Assembly: GCA_038750655.1 (NCBI GenBank)
Contig: JBCDGZ010000094.1
Location: forward strand, 1 to 32,026
From: JBCDGZ01 sp038750655
Lineage (GTDB): Bacteria; Bacteroidota; Bacteroidia; Chitinophagales; Saprospiraceae
DNA: 32,026 nucleotides
Reading direction: 5' to 3'
The notes beneath the pieces are model-generated. The model did not search any database. It saw only the letters and a list, made by a program, of their open reading frames with translations, and was not told the origin of the DNA. Every line of letters begins with the position of its first letter. Position 1 is the first letter of the stretch. Of the stretch, positions 23,141-32,026 are shown one piece after another. Both the position numbers and the translations under genes were made by a program.

Positions 23141-24118
23141 ATGTCACAAATTCTTTTGTTTATCGTTACAGGTATATCCCTAATGCTATTTTGGCGGCTA
23201 ATAATCATGCGTAAGCGCCTTGGGCAGTACCGTGATCAACAGATTGGACTGCGAAAGACGATTGCTAGCCAGGAACAGGAGTGGCATCGATTGATGGAAA
23301 AAGCCCCTCTTGGTATTGCTTTCGTTGATAAGCAACGGAGTATCACTTATCTGAACGATACGATGAAAGATTGGTTAAAGATCAATGTCAATACCAAGGA
23401 CCATCAACTCATTCAATTGGACAGTATTAACGGCAACAGCCGGATATGCTTTGATCAGGATAATATCGCCAGGGTTTTAGCTGGCCAGAAAGTTTCCTTC
23501 AAACGCAAAATTTACACCGATACGCAAGAACCTGTTTACTTTAAGTGCACGTACGAACCACTATTCAGAAAGGATGGAAACGTTGAAGGCTTTTTTTCCT
23601 TTATTGAAAATATTACAGAGATGAAAAAACAAGTTCAAAACAAATTGAAAAGTAAGGACTCGGAAAAAGTGAAATTACGTTACGAACTCGACTACCGCAA
23701 CCGCGAATTGTTCATCAAGAACATGTTGATCACCGAAAAGAACAATGCGCTGAATAAGATTAAGGATGACCTGGAATTTCTTCGCTCCCACACTTCCAAT
23801 GAAGGGACCGAAAAGATCAGACAGATCGTCTACATGATTGACCAAAGTATCGATAAGGATGATCGCTGGCAAAGCTTTAAGGTGTCCTTCGAAAGAATTC
23901 ACCCCAGCTTTTTTATCAAACTGAGCCAGGATTTTCCCTCCCTTTCACAGAATGAACTCAAGCATTGCGCCTACATGCGAATGAATCTATCGAACAAAGA
24001 GGTAGCCAGTATTCTGCACATATCGCCTAAGAGTGTAGAGATGGCCCGTTACCGGATTAAGAAGAAGCTGAATTTGGAGGCCGATACCAGTTTGTCGACC
24101 TTTATTCACGCCGTATAA
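23141..24118 (+). CDS. Membrane PAS-HTH (LuxR-like) transcriptional regulator
   Basis: 325 residues from ATG 23141, chosen because the membrane helix (QILLFIVTGISLMLFWRLI) starts there; the frame is open upstream to 22916, so the start is not certain. A PAS domain (about 45-165: HRLMEKAPLGIAFVDKQRSITYLNDTMKDWL ... FFSFIENITEM) is followed by a coiled coil (about 165-225) and the Bacteroidota C-terminal module IHPSFFIKLSQDFPSLSQNELKHCAYMRMNLSNKEVASILHISPKSVEMARYRIKKKLNL, a helix-turn-helix of LuxR type. It resembles triple-tyrosine regulators, with the PAS in place of the usual sensor. Ligand unknown. Confidence 0.8.
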   Translation: MSQILLFIVTGISLMLFWRLIIMRKRLGQYRDQQIGLRKTIASQEQEWHRLMEKAPLGIAFVDKQRSITYLNDTMKDWLKINVNTKDHQLIQLDSINGNSRICFDQDNIARVLAGQKVSFKRKIYTDTQEPVYFKCTYEPLFRKDGNVEGFFSFIENITEMKKQVQNKLKSKDSEKVKLRYELDYRNRELFIKNMLITEKNNALNKIKDDLEFLRSHTSNEGTEKIRQIVYMIDQSIDKDDRWQSFKVSFERIHPSFFIKLSQDFPSLSQNELKHCAYMRMNLSNKEVASILHISPKSVEMARYRIKKKLNLEADTSLSTFIHAV

Positions 24119-24391
24119 TCCACTTCTCTCCTTTACACAATCCACCTCTATTTCAAGCTATTACTTCCAATGGCACCAACCTGCTGTTGGTATCAATTGC
24201 CTTCAACGCTTTCCAATCTATCCAATCTTGAGAAAACTTGGTTTTAGCATTTTCTGCTTTGGGTACTACCGAGATGTGGTCGACCTGCTGATCGGCTTTT
24301 GCGTATTTTGAATTATTTCCGATATTTGGTCCCAGCATATGCTCAACAAATCTACGTTTGAACCGTAAGATGGATAAACAATTATAATAAT

Positions 24392-24709
24392 ATGGAGGAT
24401 TCCAAAAAAGCACCCAATCAGTTGAATATCGAATTGCCGGAAGAAGTATCCGAGGGCATCTATTCCAACTTAGCCATCATTTCCCATTCCCACTCTGAAT
24501 TCGTTGTCGACTTTATTCGGCTGATGCCCAATGTGCCTAAGGCCAAGGTCAAGTCTCGGATTATCCTCACCCCTCAGCACGCCAAGCGACTGATGAAGGC
24601 CCTGATGGACAATGTTAATAAGTTCGAGGCGCAGCACGGTCCGATCGATGAGCCCGAGCAGCCGCCCTTTCCTCCAATGAATTTTAATACCCCCAAAGCA
24701 CAAGCCTAG
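24392..24709 (+). CDS. DUF3467 protein
   Basis: 105 residues. LNIELPEEVSEGIYSNLAIISHSHSEFVVDFIRLMPNVPKAKVKSRIILTPQHAKRLMKALMDNVNKFE matches DUF3467, a short conserved family of unknown function. The C-terminus is Pro-rich (EPEQPPFPPMNFNTP). It is cytosolic with no signal. It lies 147 nt upstream of the efflux operon on the same strand and may or may not be linked to it. Confidence 0.9.
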   Translation: MEDSKKAPNQLNIELPEEVSEGIYSNLAIISHSHSEFVVDFIRLMPNVPKAKVKSRIILTPQHAKRLMKALMDNVNKFEAQHGPIDEPEQPPFPPMNFNTPKAQA

Positions 24710-24856
24710 CGCATTTTATCGGCTTTACGAATGTCACCTTTTGAGTGGTACAACGTTATACTTGTTAAAGGGATGTTAATGTCTTAGTGGCTTGTAACGA
24801 TCCACTTGGATTTTTCTACATTTAGTAATCTTTCAACCTTTTAACTCCGTAAAGCT

Positions 24857-26245
24857 ATGTCCTTTTCGAAGATTTCTCTAGGCATTCTGGTGCTATTGGC
24901 TTTAGGTACGGTTTATTATTTTATGAACCCCGCAACGACCGAAGAGGTGGGTGCCGTCGTCAAAACGGATGTTCGCAAAGGCCCCTTTGTGATCAATGTA
25001 ACGGCGACCGGGGAACTTAAAGCCAAGCGCTCGGAAAAAATCCGTGGCCCGCAGGGCATGCGTACCGCCGGCATCTGGCAAACCACCATCTCCGATATGG
25101 TCGCCGAAGGTACTGTGGTTAAGCAGGGAGACTATGTAGCCTCGCTAGATAAGACGGAGTTGACCGATAAGCTGCGCGAAGCGCAGACCGAGATCGAAAA
25201 AATCCAGACTCAGCTCGATCAAGCCAAAATCGATACGGCCATCGAAATGCGAGGGCTGCGCGACGAGCTGGTCAACCTCAAGTTTGCCCGCAAAGAAAAA
25301 TTGCTGCAAGTAGAGCAGAGCAAATACGAAGCGCCCTCGGTCATCCAGCAGGCTCAACTGGACCTGGAGCGCACCGACCGGGACTACAGCCAACTAACCA
25401 CCAAGTACGAACTTTCGCAAGAACGGGCGGAAGCTAAAATCTCAGAAATTAATACTTCCCTCAAGCAAAATCAGATCAAGCTGGATCAGCTCAAAGACCT
25501 CAGTCAGAGCTTTCAGGTGATGGCACCCAAGGATGGGATGGTCATCTACGCCCGCAGCTGGGATGGTAAGATTGGGCCGGGTTCGCAGGTCAGAGCCTGG
25601 GATCCTGTGGTGGCCGAGCTGCCGGATTTGAGCGATATGGTTTCCAAAACCTACGTGAATGAGGTCGACATCAGCCGGGTCCGTAAAGGACAGGAAGTGA
25701 AGCTTAAAGTGGATGCCTTTCCAGATAATGAGTACACTGGCCATGTGATCAAGGTGGCCAATATCGGCGAGCAACTGCGCAATTATGATTCTAAGGTGTT
25801 TGAGGTGACGGTGCAAATGCATCAGGTTGATTCTATTCTGCGGCCGGCCATGACCACCAGCAATGAAATCGTCACAGATGTCTATGAATCGGTACTGTCC
25901 ATTCCGCTCGAAGCCTTGTTTAGCGACAGTGTGACCTACGTTTATAAGGAGCAGGAGGGCAGTGTTGTCCGACAGGAGGTGATCGCCGGAGCGAGTAATG
26001 ACGATGAGATTATCATTGCACATGGTTTGGAGGACAAGGATGAAATTTACCTCAGTGCTCCCGAAGGAGGGAAGGACCTCCCCTTTGTTCCACTCGACGA
26101 AAAAGTGAAAGACGATATTCGTAAGCAATTGGAGGAAGACCGTAAGCGCCGGGAGGCTCAAAAGGCCGAAATGATGAAAAGGGTGAAGGATGAAAACATC
26201 CCCGATGACAACAGCGGTGGTGGTGGGTTTATCATCATCAACTAA
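24857..26245 (+). CDS. MacA-like periplasmic adaptor (HlyD family)
   Basis: 462 residues. One N-terminal membrane helix (ISLGILVLLALGTVYYFM), a lipoyl half-motif GEL..., a long coiled-coil hairpin (about 85-210, from DKLREAQTEIEKIQTQLDQ through SEINTSLKQNQIKL), then the lipoyl/barrel domain (VMAPKDGMVIYARSWDGK, VRKGQEVKLKVDAFPDNEYTGHVIKVANIG). The C-terminus is Glu/Lys-rich and ends GGGGFIIIN. Links an inner-membrane permease to TolC. First gene of the operon adaptor-permease-TolC. Confidence 0.9.
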   Translation: MSFSKISLGILVLLALGTVYYFMNPATTEEVGAVVKTDVRKGPFVINVTATGELKAKRSEKIRGPQGMRTAGIWQTTISDMVAEGTVVKQGDYVASLDKTELTDKLREAQTEIEKIQTQLDQAKIDTAIEMRGLRDELVNLKFARKEKLLQVEQSKYEAPSVIQQAQLDLERTDRDYSQLTTKYELSQERAEAKISEINTSLKQNQIKLDQLKDLSQSFQVMAPKDGMVIYARSWDGKIGPGSQVRAWDPVVAELPDLSDMVSKTYVNEVDISRVRKGQEVKLKVDAFPDNEYTGHVIKVANIGEQLRNYDSKVFEVTVQMHQVDSILRPAMTTSNEIVTDVYESVLSIPLEALFSDSVTYVYKEQEGSVVRQEVIAGASNDDEIIIAHGLEDKDEIYLSAPEGGKDLPFVPLDEKVKDDIRKQLEEDRKRREAQKAEMMKRVKDENIPDDNSGGGGFIIIN

Positions 26246-26284
26246 TAGCGGTCCCCTTTTTCTTCACCTGCCCAAAAGAACACC

Positions 26285-27604
26285 ATGCAGCGAATACTCC
26301 TCAACTTTTATCTGGCGCTGGAAGGCGTAGCTTCTAATCAATTACGGGCCATTCTAACCGCTCTGGGTATTGTATTCGGTGTTGCAGCGGTCATCGCTAT
26401 GATGGCCATTGGCTCGGGAGCCAAGCAGGCGATTCTGGATCAGATGAAGTTGGTAGGGACCAATAACATTGTGATTTCTTCGGTCCAGAATGTGGAGACC
26501 GAAGAAGAAGAATCAGGAACGGATCAGAAAAATCAAAAGCCCTGGTCGCCCGGGCTGACCCTCAAAGACGCCGAAGCTATTAAACGACTCATTCCAACGG
26601 TCGAAACCGCCAGCCCCGAAATCGTACTGCCCGTCAATACCGTACGCGGCGGTAAGATGCAGAAGGCTCGCTGCGTCGGGGTCAAAAACGACTTTTTTAC
26701 CCTCAATAACCTCGAAGTAAGGGAGGGGAAATATTTCCACTGGAAACAATTGGCCAACGGCGCGCCCGTCTGCATCATCGGCAAGAGCATCCAAACCCGC
26801 TTCTTCAGCCAAGCCAATCCCATCGGTCAACGCATCAAATGTGGCAACACCTGGCTAACCATCATCGGCGTGCTCCAAAAGCGAGTAGCCAGTAGCGAAA
26901 GCCTGGAGAATCTAGGTATCCGCGATTACAACGGAGACATTTATATCCCCATTTCTACAGCCTTACTGCGTTTTAAAAATCGGGCCATCGTCAAGAAAAG
27001 TGACATCAGCAATGGCAATAATGATAATAATAAGGACAAGATAGTTCCCAATTATCATCAACTGGACCGACTCGTCGTCCGGGTCAATCAGTCGGAGTAC
27101 TTGCAGCCGACGACGGACATCATCGCTCGGATGCTGAGCCGCCGCCACCACGAGCTGATCGACTACGAAATCGAAGTGCCAGAGCTGCTGTTGCAACAGC
27201 AACAGAAGACCCAGGAAACCTTCAACCTCGTCCTGGCCGTCATTGCTGGTATCTCCCTGCTGGTCGGAGGCATCGGGATCATGAACATCATGCTGGCCTC
27301 CGTGCTAGAGCGCATCAAGGAGATCGGCCTACGCCGCTCCCTGGGGGCCAATCAGAGTGACATCATCTTGCAATTCCTGTTCGAAGCCATTTTCATCAGC
27401 TTGATTGGAGGACTCATCGGTGTGGTGCTGGGCGTAGCCGCCGCCAGTACCATCTCTTCCTACGCCGAGATTCCAACCATCATATCCAGTTGGTCGATAT
27501 TGATCTCTTTCGGTGTTGCGGCGACGGTTGGTCTGGTTTTCGGTTTACTGCCTGCCCGCAGGGCAGCCCGACAAGACCCCATCAAGGCGCTGAGAAGCGA
27601 CTAA
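26285..27604 (+). CDS. MacB-like ABC transporter permease (FtsX family)
   Basis: 439 residues. First helix ILTALGIVFGVAAVIAMMAIGSGAKQAILDQM and a large periplasmic MacB_PCD domain (about 55-310), then three helices with VLAVIAGISLLVGGIGIMNIMLASVLERIKEIGLRRSLGANQSDIILQFLFEAIFISLIGGLIG and LVFGLLPARRAARQDPIKALR, as in MacB/FtsX permeases. No ATP-binding domain is fused, so an ATPase must come from another locus. 39 nt after the adaptor gene. Confidence 0.9.
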   Translation: MQRILLNFYLALEGVASNQLRAILTALGIVFGVAAVIAMMAIGSGAKQAILDQMKLVGTNNIVISSVQNVETEEEESGTDQKNQKPWSPGLTLKDAEAIKRLIPTVETASPEIVLPVNTVRGGKMQKARCVGVKNDFFTLNNLEVREGKYFHWKQLANGAPVCIIGKSIQTRFFSQANPIGQRIKCGNTWLTIIGVLQKRVASSESLENLGIRDYNGDIYIPISTALLRFKNRAIVKKSDISNGNNDNNKDKIVPNYHQLDRLVVRVNQSEYLQPTTDIIARMLSRRHHELIDYEIEVPELLLQQQQKTQETFNLVLAVIAGISLLVGGIGIMNIMLASVLERIKEIGLRRSLGANQSDIILQFLFEAIFISLIGGLIGVVLGVAAASTISSYAEIPTIISSWSILISFGVAATVGLVFGLLPARRAARQDPIKALRSD

Positions 27605-27642
27605 GCTATTTGGTATTCAAACATTAAATCTATCATTCATCA

Positions 27643-29118
27643 ATGCAGCCCTTACGCTATCTTTGTCTCCTCTTGCTTGGCTTTCACTTTATTCCCAACG
27701 GTACGGCCCAGCCCGAGAACCTACGGCTCGATCTGAACGAGGTCATCGTCCTGGCCCAGTCCGACGCACCGGATGTCCTGCTGGCCCGCACCCGACTGAC
27801 CAACAGCTACTGGCGCTTCCAGTCCTTCCGCGCCGATTATCGGCCACAGATCGATCTGACCGCCACCTTGCCCGACCTCAACCGCTCCATCGAAGCCCTG
27901 ACGCTGCCCGATGGTAGCGATGCCTTCATCAATCGCTCCTTGATGACCAACACCGTTGGCCTCTCGCTGACCCAGGATATTTCTGCTACTGGCGGGCAGG
28001 TCTTCGCCTTCACTGGCTTGCAGCGCATCGACCTATTCAGCTCCAGCACCACTTCCTACCTGGCCACTCCCTTCGTACTGGGATTCAGCCAACCCATCTT
28101 TGGCTTCAATACCCTCAAATGGAATAAAAAGATCGAGCCGCTGCGCTACGAAGAGGCCACCCGCACCTACGCCGAAGAGATGGAGCAGGTGGCGGGGGTA
28201 GCTTCCAACCTGTTCTTTGACCTGCTCAATGCCCAGCTGACCTTGGAAGCCGCTGAGACGGATAAAGCCAATGCAGATACCCTTTTTAACATCTCTAAGG
28301 GGCGCTACAGTGTGGGGAAAATTGCGGAAACCGATCTGTTGCAGGTAGAGCTGGGGGTGATGAATGCCGACGCTCGGCTGGCTGCCGCCCAGCTAGACCA
28401 GCAGACGGCCACCGAAGGCCTGCGCAACTTCTTGGGCATCACCGAGGCCATCATCTTCGATCTGGTGCCGCCAACAGAGATTCCCGACTTTGTCGTCGAT
28501 GCTGATAAGGCCATCAATTATGCCCTGCAACACCGCAGCGAAACCATCGCTTTCGAGCGGCGGCTCAGGGAGGCCGACCGCGATGTCGCCGAGGCCAAGG
28601 CCGCCCAGGGCCTGAACATCAACTTGAATGGCCGCTTCGGTCTCACCCAGACGGCCAACCGCTTCCGCGATGCCTACAAGCGCCCCCTGGATCAGGAGCA
28701 GCTTTCTGTTGGCCTGGAGGTACCCATCGCCGATTGGGGCAAGGCCACCTCCCGGATGGAGATCGCCCGATCGAACCGCGAGCTGGAGCAGATGAATGTC
28801 CGCCAGGATCGCGTCAACTTCGAGCGGGAGATTTTGCTAAAGGTCCAGCAATTTGATCTACAGCGCAATCAAGTGCGGCTGGCCCTACGGGCCTACGAGG
28901 TGGCCCAAAAGCGGCAGGACATCACCCGCAAACGCTACCTGATTGGTAAGATCGACCTCACGGACCTCAACCTGGCCCTACGAGAGCAGGACGAGGCTCG
29001 CCGCTCCTATATCTCCGCCTTGCAGACCTTCTGGCTGGCCTACTATGAGCTGCGTCGCCTCTGCCTCTACGATTTTGCCAACGACCAGCCGCTCTTCAAG
29101 CGGTTGGAAGGCTATTAG
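27643..29118 (+). CDS. TolC-family outer-membrane channel
   Basis: 491 residues with signal peptide (MQPLRYLCLLLLGFHFIPNGTAQ). Two OEP repeats: VASNLFFDLLNAQLTLEAAETDKANADTLFNISKGRYSVGKIAETDLLQVELGVMNADARLAAAQLD and a C-terminal VRLALRAYEVAQKRQDITRKRYLIGKIDLTDLNLALREQDEARRSYISALQTFWLAYYELRRL. Forms the trimeric exit duct with the MacA-like adaptor. Its 3' end overlaps the convergent gene at 29115 by 4 nt. Confidence 0.95.
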   Translation: MQPLRYLCLLLLGFHFIPNGTAQPENLRLDLNEVIVLAQSDAPDVLLARTRLTNSYWRFQSFRADYRPQIDLTATLPDLNRSIEALTLPDGSDAFINRSLMTNTVGLSLTQDISATGGQVFAFTGLQRIDLFSSSTTSYLATPFVLGFSQPIFGFNTLKWNKKIEPLRYEEATRTYAEEMEQVAGVASNLFFDLLNAQLTLEAAETDKANADTLFNISKGRYSVGKIAETDLLQVELGVMNADARLAAAQLDQQTATEGLRNFLGITEAIIFDLVPPTEIPDFVVDADKAINYALQHRSETIAFERRLREADRDVAEAKAAQGLNINLNGRFGLTQTANRFRDAYKRPLDQEQLSVGLEVPIADWGKATSRMEIARSNRELEQMNVRQDRVNFEREILLKVQQFDLQRNQVRLALRAYEVAQKRQDITRKRYLIGKIDLTDLNLALREQDEARRSYISALQTFWLAYYELRRLCLYDFANDQPLFKRLEGY

Positions 29119-30527
29119 AAAGTCGCTTCTTCGGTTTTTTGCAGGAGCCAGAGGCGGTCGGTCAGTTCGCGGGTAGTACGGATTTTTTCCCGGAGCTTGT
29201 CGCGCTTGTCGCGCTTGCTGCGCAGCAGTTGTCCCAGCAGTAGGACGAAGTTGTGGTAGGGGGCTTTGACATTGCTGGGGATGAGCTTGTTGCGCTTGAG
29301 GTAGATGCGGAAGGCGGCGATTTGCGAATGCAGGGCCTCGGTTTCGTTAGAGTCGCAGTAGATTTTGAGGAGGAGCTTGCGGGCGCCGAGATTATAGCTT
29401 ACATCCGAAAATTCCACTTTATTCAAATGATTCATGGCTTCATTGTACTGCTTGCGGTAGTAGTACAGCTCGGCCAAGTTGTAGTGCAGGGCATTTTCTC
29501 GAAACCCTTCTTCCAGATGGTTGCTGTAGGCCCGTACGAAGTTTTCGGTGAACTCAAATTTGCGCAAGCTTAGAGAGAGTTTGACGACATTTTTGTAGGT
29601 CCAGGGGGTCAGTACGCCATCTTTAAACAACACCTTTTTCTCAATTCCATCGATGTAGAGTTCCAGGGCTTGCTCGGCATACTGGGCTTCCCCCTGCTGG
29701 ATTTTCCGAATACAAAAATTGATGCCGTGCAGGTAGATGCGGTTCAGCTCGGTGCGGGCCAGTTGATCGGAGTGTTGGAGGAGCTGCTTTTTGAGTTGCT
29801 TGAAATGATAGTCGGCGGCTTCGGTGGTGAAGGCCAGCAGGATTTGGTGATAGGCCCTGATGGGTGGGCTGGCCTCGAAGTTGGGGTCTTGCAGGTAGTC
29901 GGCGATGTAGGGGATGATCGGCTGGTGGTATTGGGCGGACATGATGTTCTCCCGGTCCAGCATCTCGCAGCTGTACATCAGTTTGGTGGAGAGGTAAAAA
30001 AGGTCGAGGGCGTCGGAGGCCTTTTGCAAATGCTCATCGTATCGGCGGATGCCCTGCTTTTGGAAATACTGATCGGCGATGTCGGAAAGCAGGAATTTAT
30101 GATAAAAAAAATGGCTATTGCGATAGGGCAGGGTTTCGAGCTTGGACTGGGTCTTGCGGTAGAGGTAGTCGTAGTGCTTGCTGAGGTTGCGCTCAGCGCA
30201 GGAGGCCAGCGTGTGGCAAAGCCGCAGGCTTTCCTCTTTCTGGTAGCGGGCCTGCCCAAGGTACTGCTCGGCCAGCTTGAGGAGAAAACTCATCAGGTAG
30301 TTCATCTGCTTTTCATCGAAGGGCTGGTCGGGGTAGAGCTGGGTGAAGACCTTGTGTCGATCAATTTTTCGGGGGGGGAACTCGGGCGCCCATTTTTTTA
30401 AATACCCATAAAAGCGCACCAGCTCTTCATTCTTGTTGAAAAAGGGAGAAGCGACGAAGTCTTTGAATTCTCGGAGTTCGCGGGTACTAAAAGTACTCAA
30501 CAAGGTGATCAATTTGCTGTTTATCAT
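29115..30527 (-). CDS. Large helical protein of unknown function
   Basis: 470 residues, all-helical, no signal peptide or membrane helix. Opening MINSKLITLLSTFSTRELREFKDFVASPFFNKNEELVRFYGYLKKWAPEFP, then helical repeats rich in Tyr/Leu/Gln and a TPR-like stretch (ENALHYNLAELYYYRKQYNEAMNHLNKVEFSDV, ARKLLLKIYCDSNETEALHSQIAAFRIYLKRN) and a basic end RSKRDKRDKLREKIRTTREL. Conserved hypothetical proteins of this type occur in Saprospiria; I cannot assign a function. It is convergent with the TolC gene. Confidence 0.75.
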   Translation of the reverse strand: MINSKLITLLSTFSTRELREFKDFVASPFFNKNEELVRFYGYLKKWAPEFPPRKIDRHKVFTQLYPDQPFDEKQMNYLMSFLLKLAEQYLGQARYQKEESLRLCHTLASCAERNLSKHYDYLYRKTQSKLETLPYRNSHFFYHKFLLSDIADQYFQKQGIRRYDEHLQKASDALDLFYLSTKLMYSCEMLDRENIMSAQYHQPIIPYIADYLQDPNFEASPPIRAYHQILLAFTTEAADYHFKQLKKQLLQHSDQLARTELNRIYLHGINFCIRKIQQGEAQYAEQALELYIDGIEKKVLFKDGVLTPWTYKNVVKLSLSLRKFEFTENFVRAYSNHLEEGFRENALHYNLAELYYYRKQYNEAMNHLNKVEFSDVSYNLGARKLLLKIYCDSNETEALHSQIAAFRIYLKRNKLIPSNVKAPYHNFVLLLGQLLRSKRDKRDKLREKIRTTRELTDRLWLLQKTEEATF

Positions 30528-30859
30528 GTGTATGGGTATAAATTTTGTCGCTTATTTGGCAAAAAAATCGGCTCTACAAGGAAAAGTTGACAGAAAATTT
30601 TGAGAAATGGGTGGTTTTGTGGTTTTGGGTAGATTGATTTAAAGTATTGTTGATCAGTATTTTGTGAAAGTTATCTCTCTATTTTCTTCTTCAAAAGTGC
30701 ATAAAATTTATTGAGAAATCAACAAAAATGTAGTTGATGCTTGCAGGAATGTGACCTACTTTTGTAATTGTAAGATTTATAATTCATCCAGATCGTATTA
30801 TTTCTCTCACTAGTGAATCGCAATCTGGATCAAGATAACACCTTCTAATATACCTAGAG
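30528..30859. other. Intergenic region with promoter of the dockerin gene
   Basis: 332 nt without a gene, between divergent genes. AT-rich. The only clear signal is the plus-strand promoter at 30734-30764; no good consensus is seen for the minus-strand gene. Confidence 0.5.
30734..30764 (+). promoter_or_regulatory. Bacteroidota-type promoter of the dockerin gene
   Basis: TTG (30734-30736), 20-nt spacer, TACTTTTG (30757-30764): an exact match to TTG-N19-20-TAnnTTTG. It lies about 95 nt upstream of the start codon at 30860. Confidence 0.7.
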
Positions 30860-31760
30860 ATGAGGTTAATTGTGATCCTTTTTACTTGTTTCTTTTTCAC
30901 CACTAGTCTTCAAGGACAAGTATGGCCAGGGGACATCAACGGGAATGGAGCCGTTGATCATGTCGACCTCCTCTATCTCGGGTATGCATTTGGTACGATT
31001 GGGCCGGCCAGAGACTCGGCCAGCATTGAGTGGACTGGCCAGTCCTTGCCGCTGGACTGGGCGCAGCGATTTCCGGTGAGCGACAGCACCAATTATGCCC
31101 ATGCCGACTGTAACGGCGACGGCATCATTGGTATCCTGGATTTACTAGCCCTCAACTTCAACTATCTGGACACCAACGGACCAGTCAGCCTAAGTACATT
31201 GCCACAAGGCGTCGCGGGGATTGATCCTGTAATGGACTTCGACGAGGCTGGCCTAATGGGCCCCATTCTTCAAGGCACCACCATCTCCGTTCCCATCGTG
31301 CTGGGGGATGTGAATTTCCCGATGACTCAACTGAATGGCTTGGCGTTCTCTATACGATACGACCCTAATGTTATAAACCCCTCTAATATCAATGTATTTG
31401 CCGGAACCTCTTGGTTCAACCCTTCGGGTTCCGAGCTTTTACAATTGCAGAAGAATGATCAGAACCAGGGAAAGCTGGATATAGCCCTTTCGCGCTTTGG
31501 CGTCGATGCCATAGACGGCAGCGGCCCAATTGCGACCCTGTTTTTTGTGATTGAAGGAGATGTGATTGATTTGATCCCGGCGGACAGTATGTACGTAGAG
31601 GTGATGATTGATGGGGTGACCTCAATCAATGGCGATTTTATCCCTAGTCCTGTTGTCAATGATACGCTTAAGATGAAGATTGTTTCGCCGGAGTATTTCA
31701 TCGTATCCAATCGCGATATAATTAAAGATGAGCGCGTTCGGGTTTTTCCTAACCCCGCCG
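30860..31760 (+). CDS. Secreted dockerin/cohesin-like protein, cut by the GC-rich junction
   Basis: About 300 native residues. Signal peptide (MRLIVILFTCFFFTTSLQGQ), then two dockerin-like Ca-binding loops, D25-I-N-G-N-G-A-V-D33 and D83-C-N-G-D-G-I-I..D94, then a cohesin-like beta-sandwich (about 125-270: GTTISVPIVLGDVNFPMTQLNGLAFSIRYDPNVI) and the start of a type IX sorting domain, RVFPNPA (294-300). The apparent frame runs on to 31939 but after A300 it reads Arg/Ser/Gly-rich non-protein sequence of foreign composition, so the true gene is truncated here. Surface or secreted location by T9SS. Confidence 0.75.
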
Positions 31761-31761
31761 G

Positions 31762-32026
31762 CCGGGCTCGGCGTACGTCGGGCGGATCGACTTGGGGCCG
31801 GACCGCTTCGCTTTCGTGTTCCGCGAGCCCGGGGGCGGTTACGTCACGGCGTTGTGGGCGGAGCGGGACGCCTCGTCCGAGGCGTTGCTGGCGGTGGGCG
31901 TGGGCTCGTCGGGCGGAGGCGCCGAGGTCGTGGACCTGATGGGCAACGCCGAGCCGTTGGCGGTGGTCGACGGGGTGGCGATGGTGCGGCTGGGTTGGAC
32001 GCCGGCGTTTCTGCGTAGCGTCGGGC
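31762..32026 (+). CDS. Foreign high-GC coding segment, glycosidase-like C-terminus, partial at both ends
   Basis: In a frame other than that of the preceding gene, the GC-rich tail reads GSAYVGRIDLGPDRFAFVF, then REPGGGYVTALWAERDAS, then EVVDLMGNAEPLAVVDGVA and ends VRLGWTPAFLRSVG at the window edge. Codons are nearly all G/C-ending and the protein has a plausible fold, with 'V.DLMGN....V..G.a.v.L..tP.fl' as in C-terminal beta domains of glycoside hydrolases in high-GC bacteria such as Planctomycetota. There is no start codon at the junction. The family call is a pattern judgement. Confidence 0.55.

Noticed and set aside
24153..24413. 86-codon minus-strand frame upstream of the DUF3467 gene
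   Set aside because: Overlaps the start of DUF3467, has no recognisable domain and looks like a chance frame.
31728..32018. 96-codon frame in the GC-rich tail
   Set aside because: Arg/Gly-rich low-complexity sequence, a shadow in high-GC DNA; the frame starting near 31762 has a better protein pattern.

Overview
The window reads as a Bacteroidota chromosome fragment, probably from the Saprospiria (Lewinella/Haliscomenobacter-like). The support is type IX secretion C-terminal sorting domains, DUF4159, DUF3467 and YHYH lipoproteins, a PAS/HTH regulator with the Bacteroidota 'IHP..FF..L' C-terminal module, promoter matches to the Bacteroidota TTG-N20-TAnnTTTG consensus, and few Shine-Dalgarno sequences. 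The lineage is inferred from family content, not from a database search.

Layout. 1-1000 holds the 3' end of an HxlR regulator and a decayed NodT/TolC-type efflux gene. 1210-6557 carries a secreted protein fusing a sugar-binding-like domain to a serine hydrolase, a beta-barrel-like exported protein, and a minus-strand lipoprotein operon (YHYH protein, MORN/YwqK-like protein, SCO1/SenC). 6844-11669 is an AT-richer block built from two HxlR regulators, three NmrA-like NAD(P)-binding proteins, a DoxX-like membrane protein, a SnoaL-like lipoprotein and a possible 29-codon ORF. Both HxlR genes are divergent from their presumed targets, and each has its own set of palindromes in between.

11688-12120 holds a tRNA-Leu(CAA), a GIY-YIG nuclease gene, and a second 24-nt copy of the tRNA 5' end joined to a 20-bp perfect palindrome. 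12145-24709 is mostly housekeeping or conserved: hscB, rseP, rsmE, DUF4159, GrpB, PspC, a VWA/DUF2201 protein, mltA, a thioredoxin with a sorting domain, an AraC regulator, a VOC protein, folA, a PAS-HTH regulator and DUF3467. 24857-29118 is an efflux operon (MacA-like adaptor, MacB-like permease, TolC) without its ATPase gene. 29115-30527 is a large helical protein of unknown function, and 30860 onward a secreted dockerin/cohesin-like protein.

From about 31756 to the end the sequence becomes abruptly very GC-rich and carries a different, well-formed reading frame that fits the C-terminal part of a glycosidase-like protein. It cuts into the sorting domain of the preceding gene. This looks like a chimeric join at the end of an assembled contig, or less likely a real insertion.

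Working together: the HxlR/NmrA/DoxX block resembles redox- or electrophile-responsive units. The YHYH/YwqK/SCO1 operon suggests extracytoplasmic metal (perhaps copper) handling. The MacA/permease/TolC genes form an envelope-spanning exporter.
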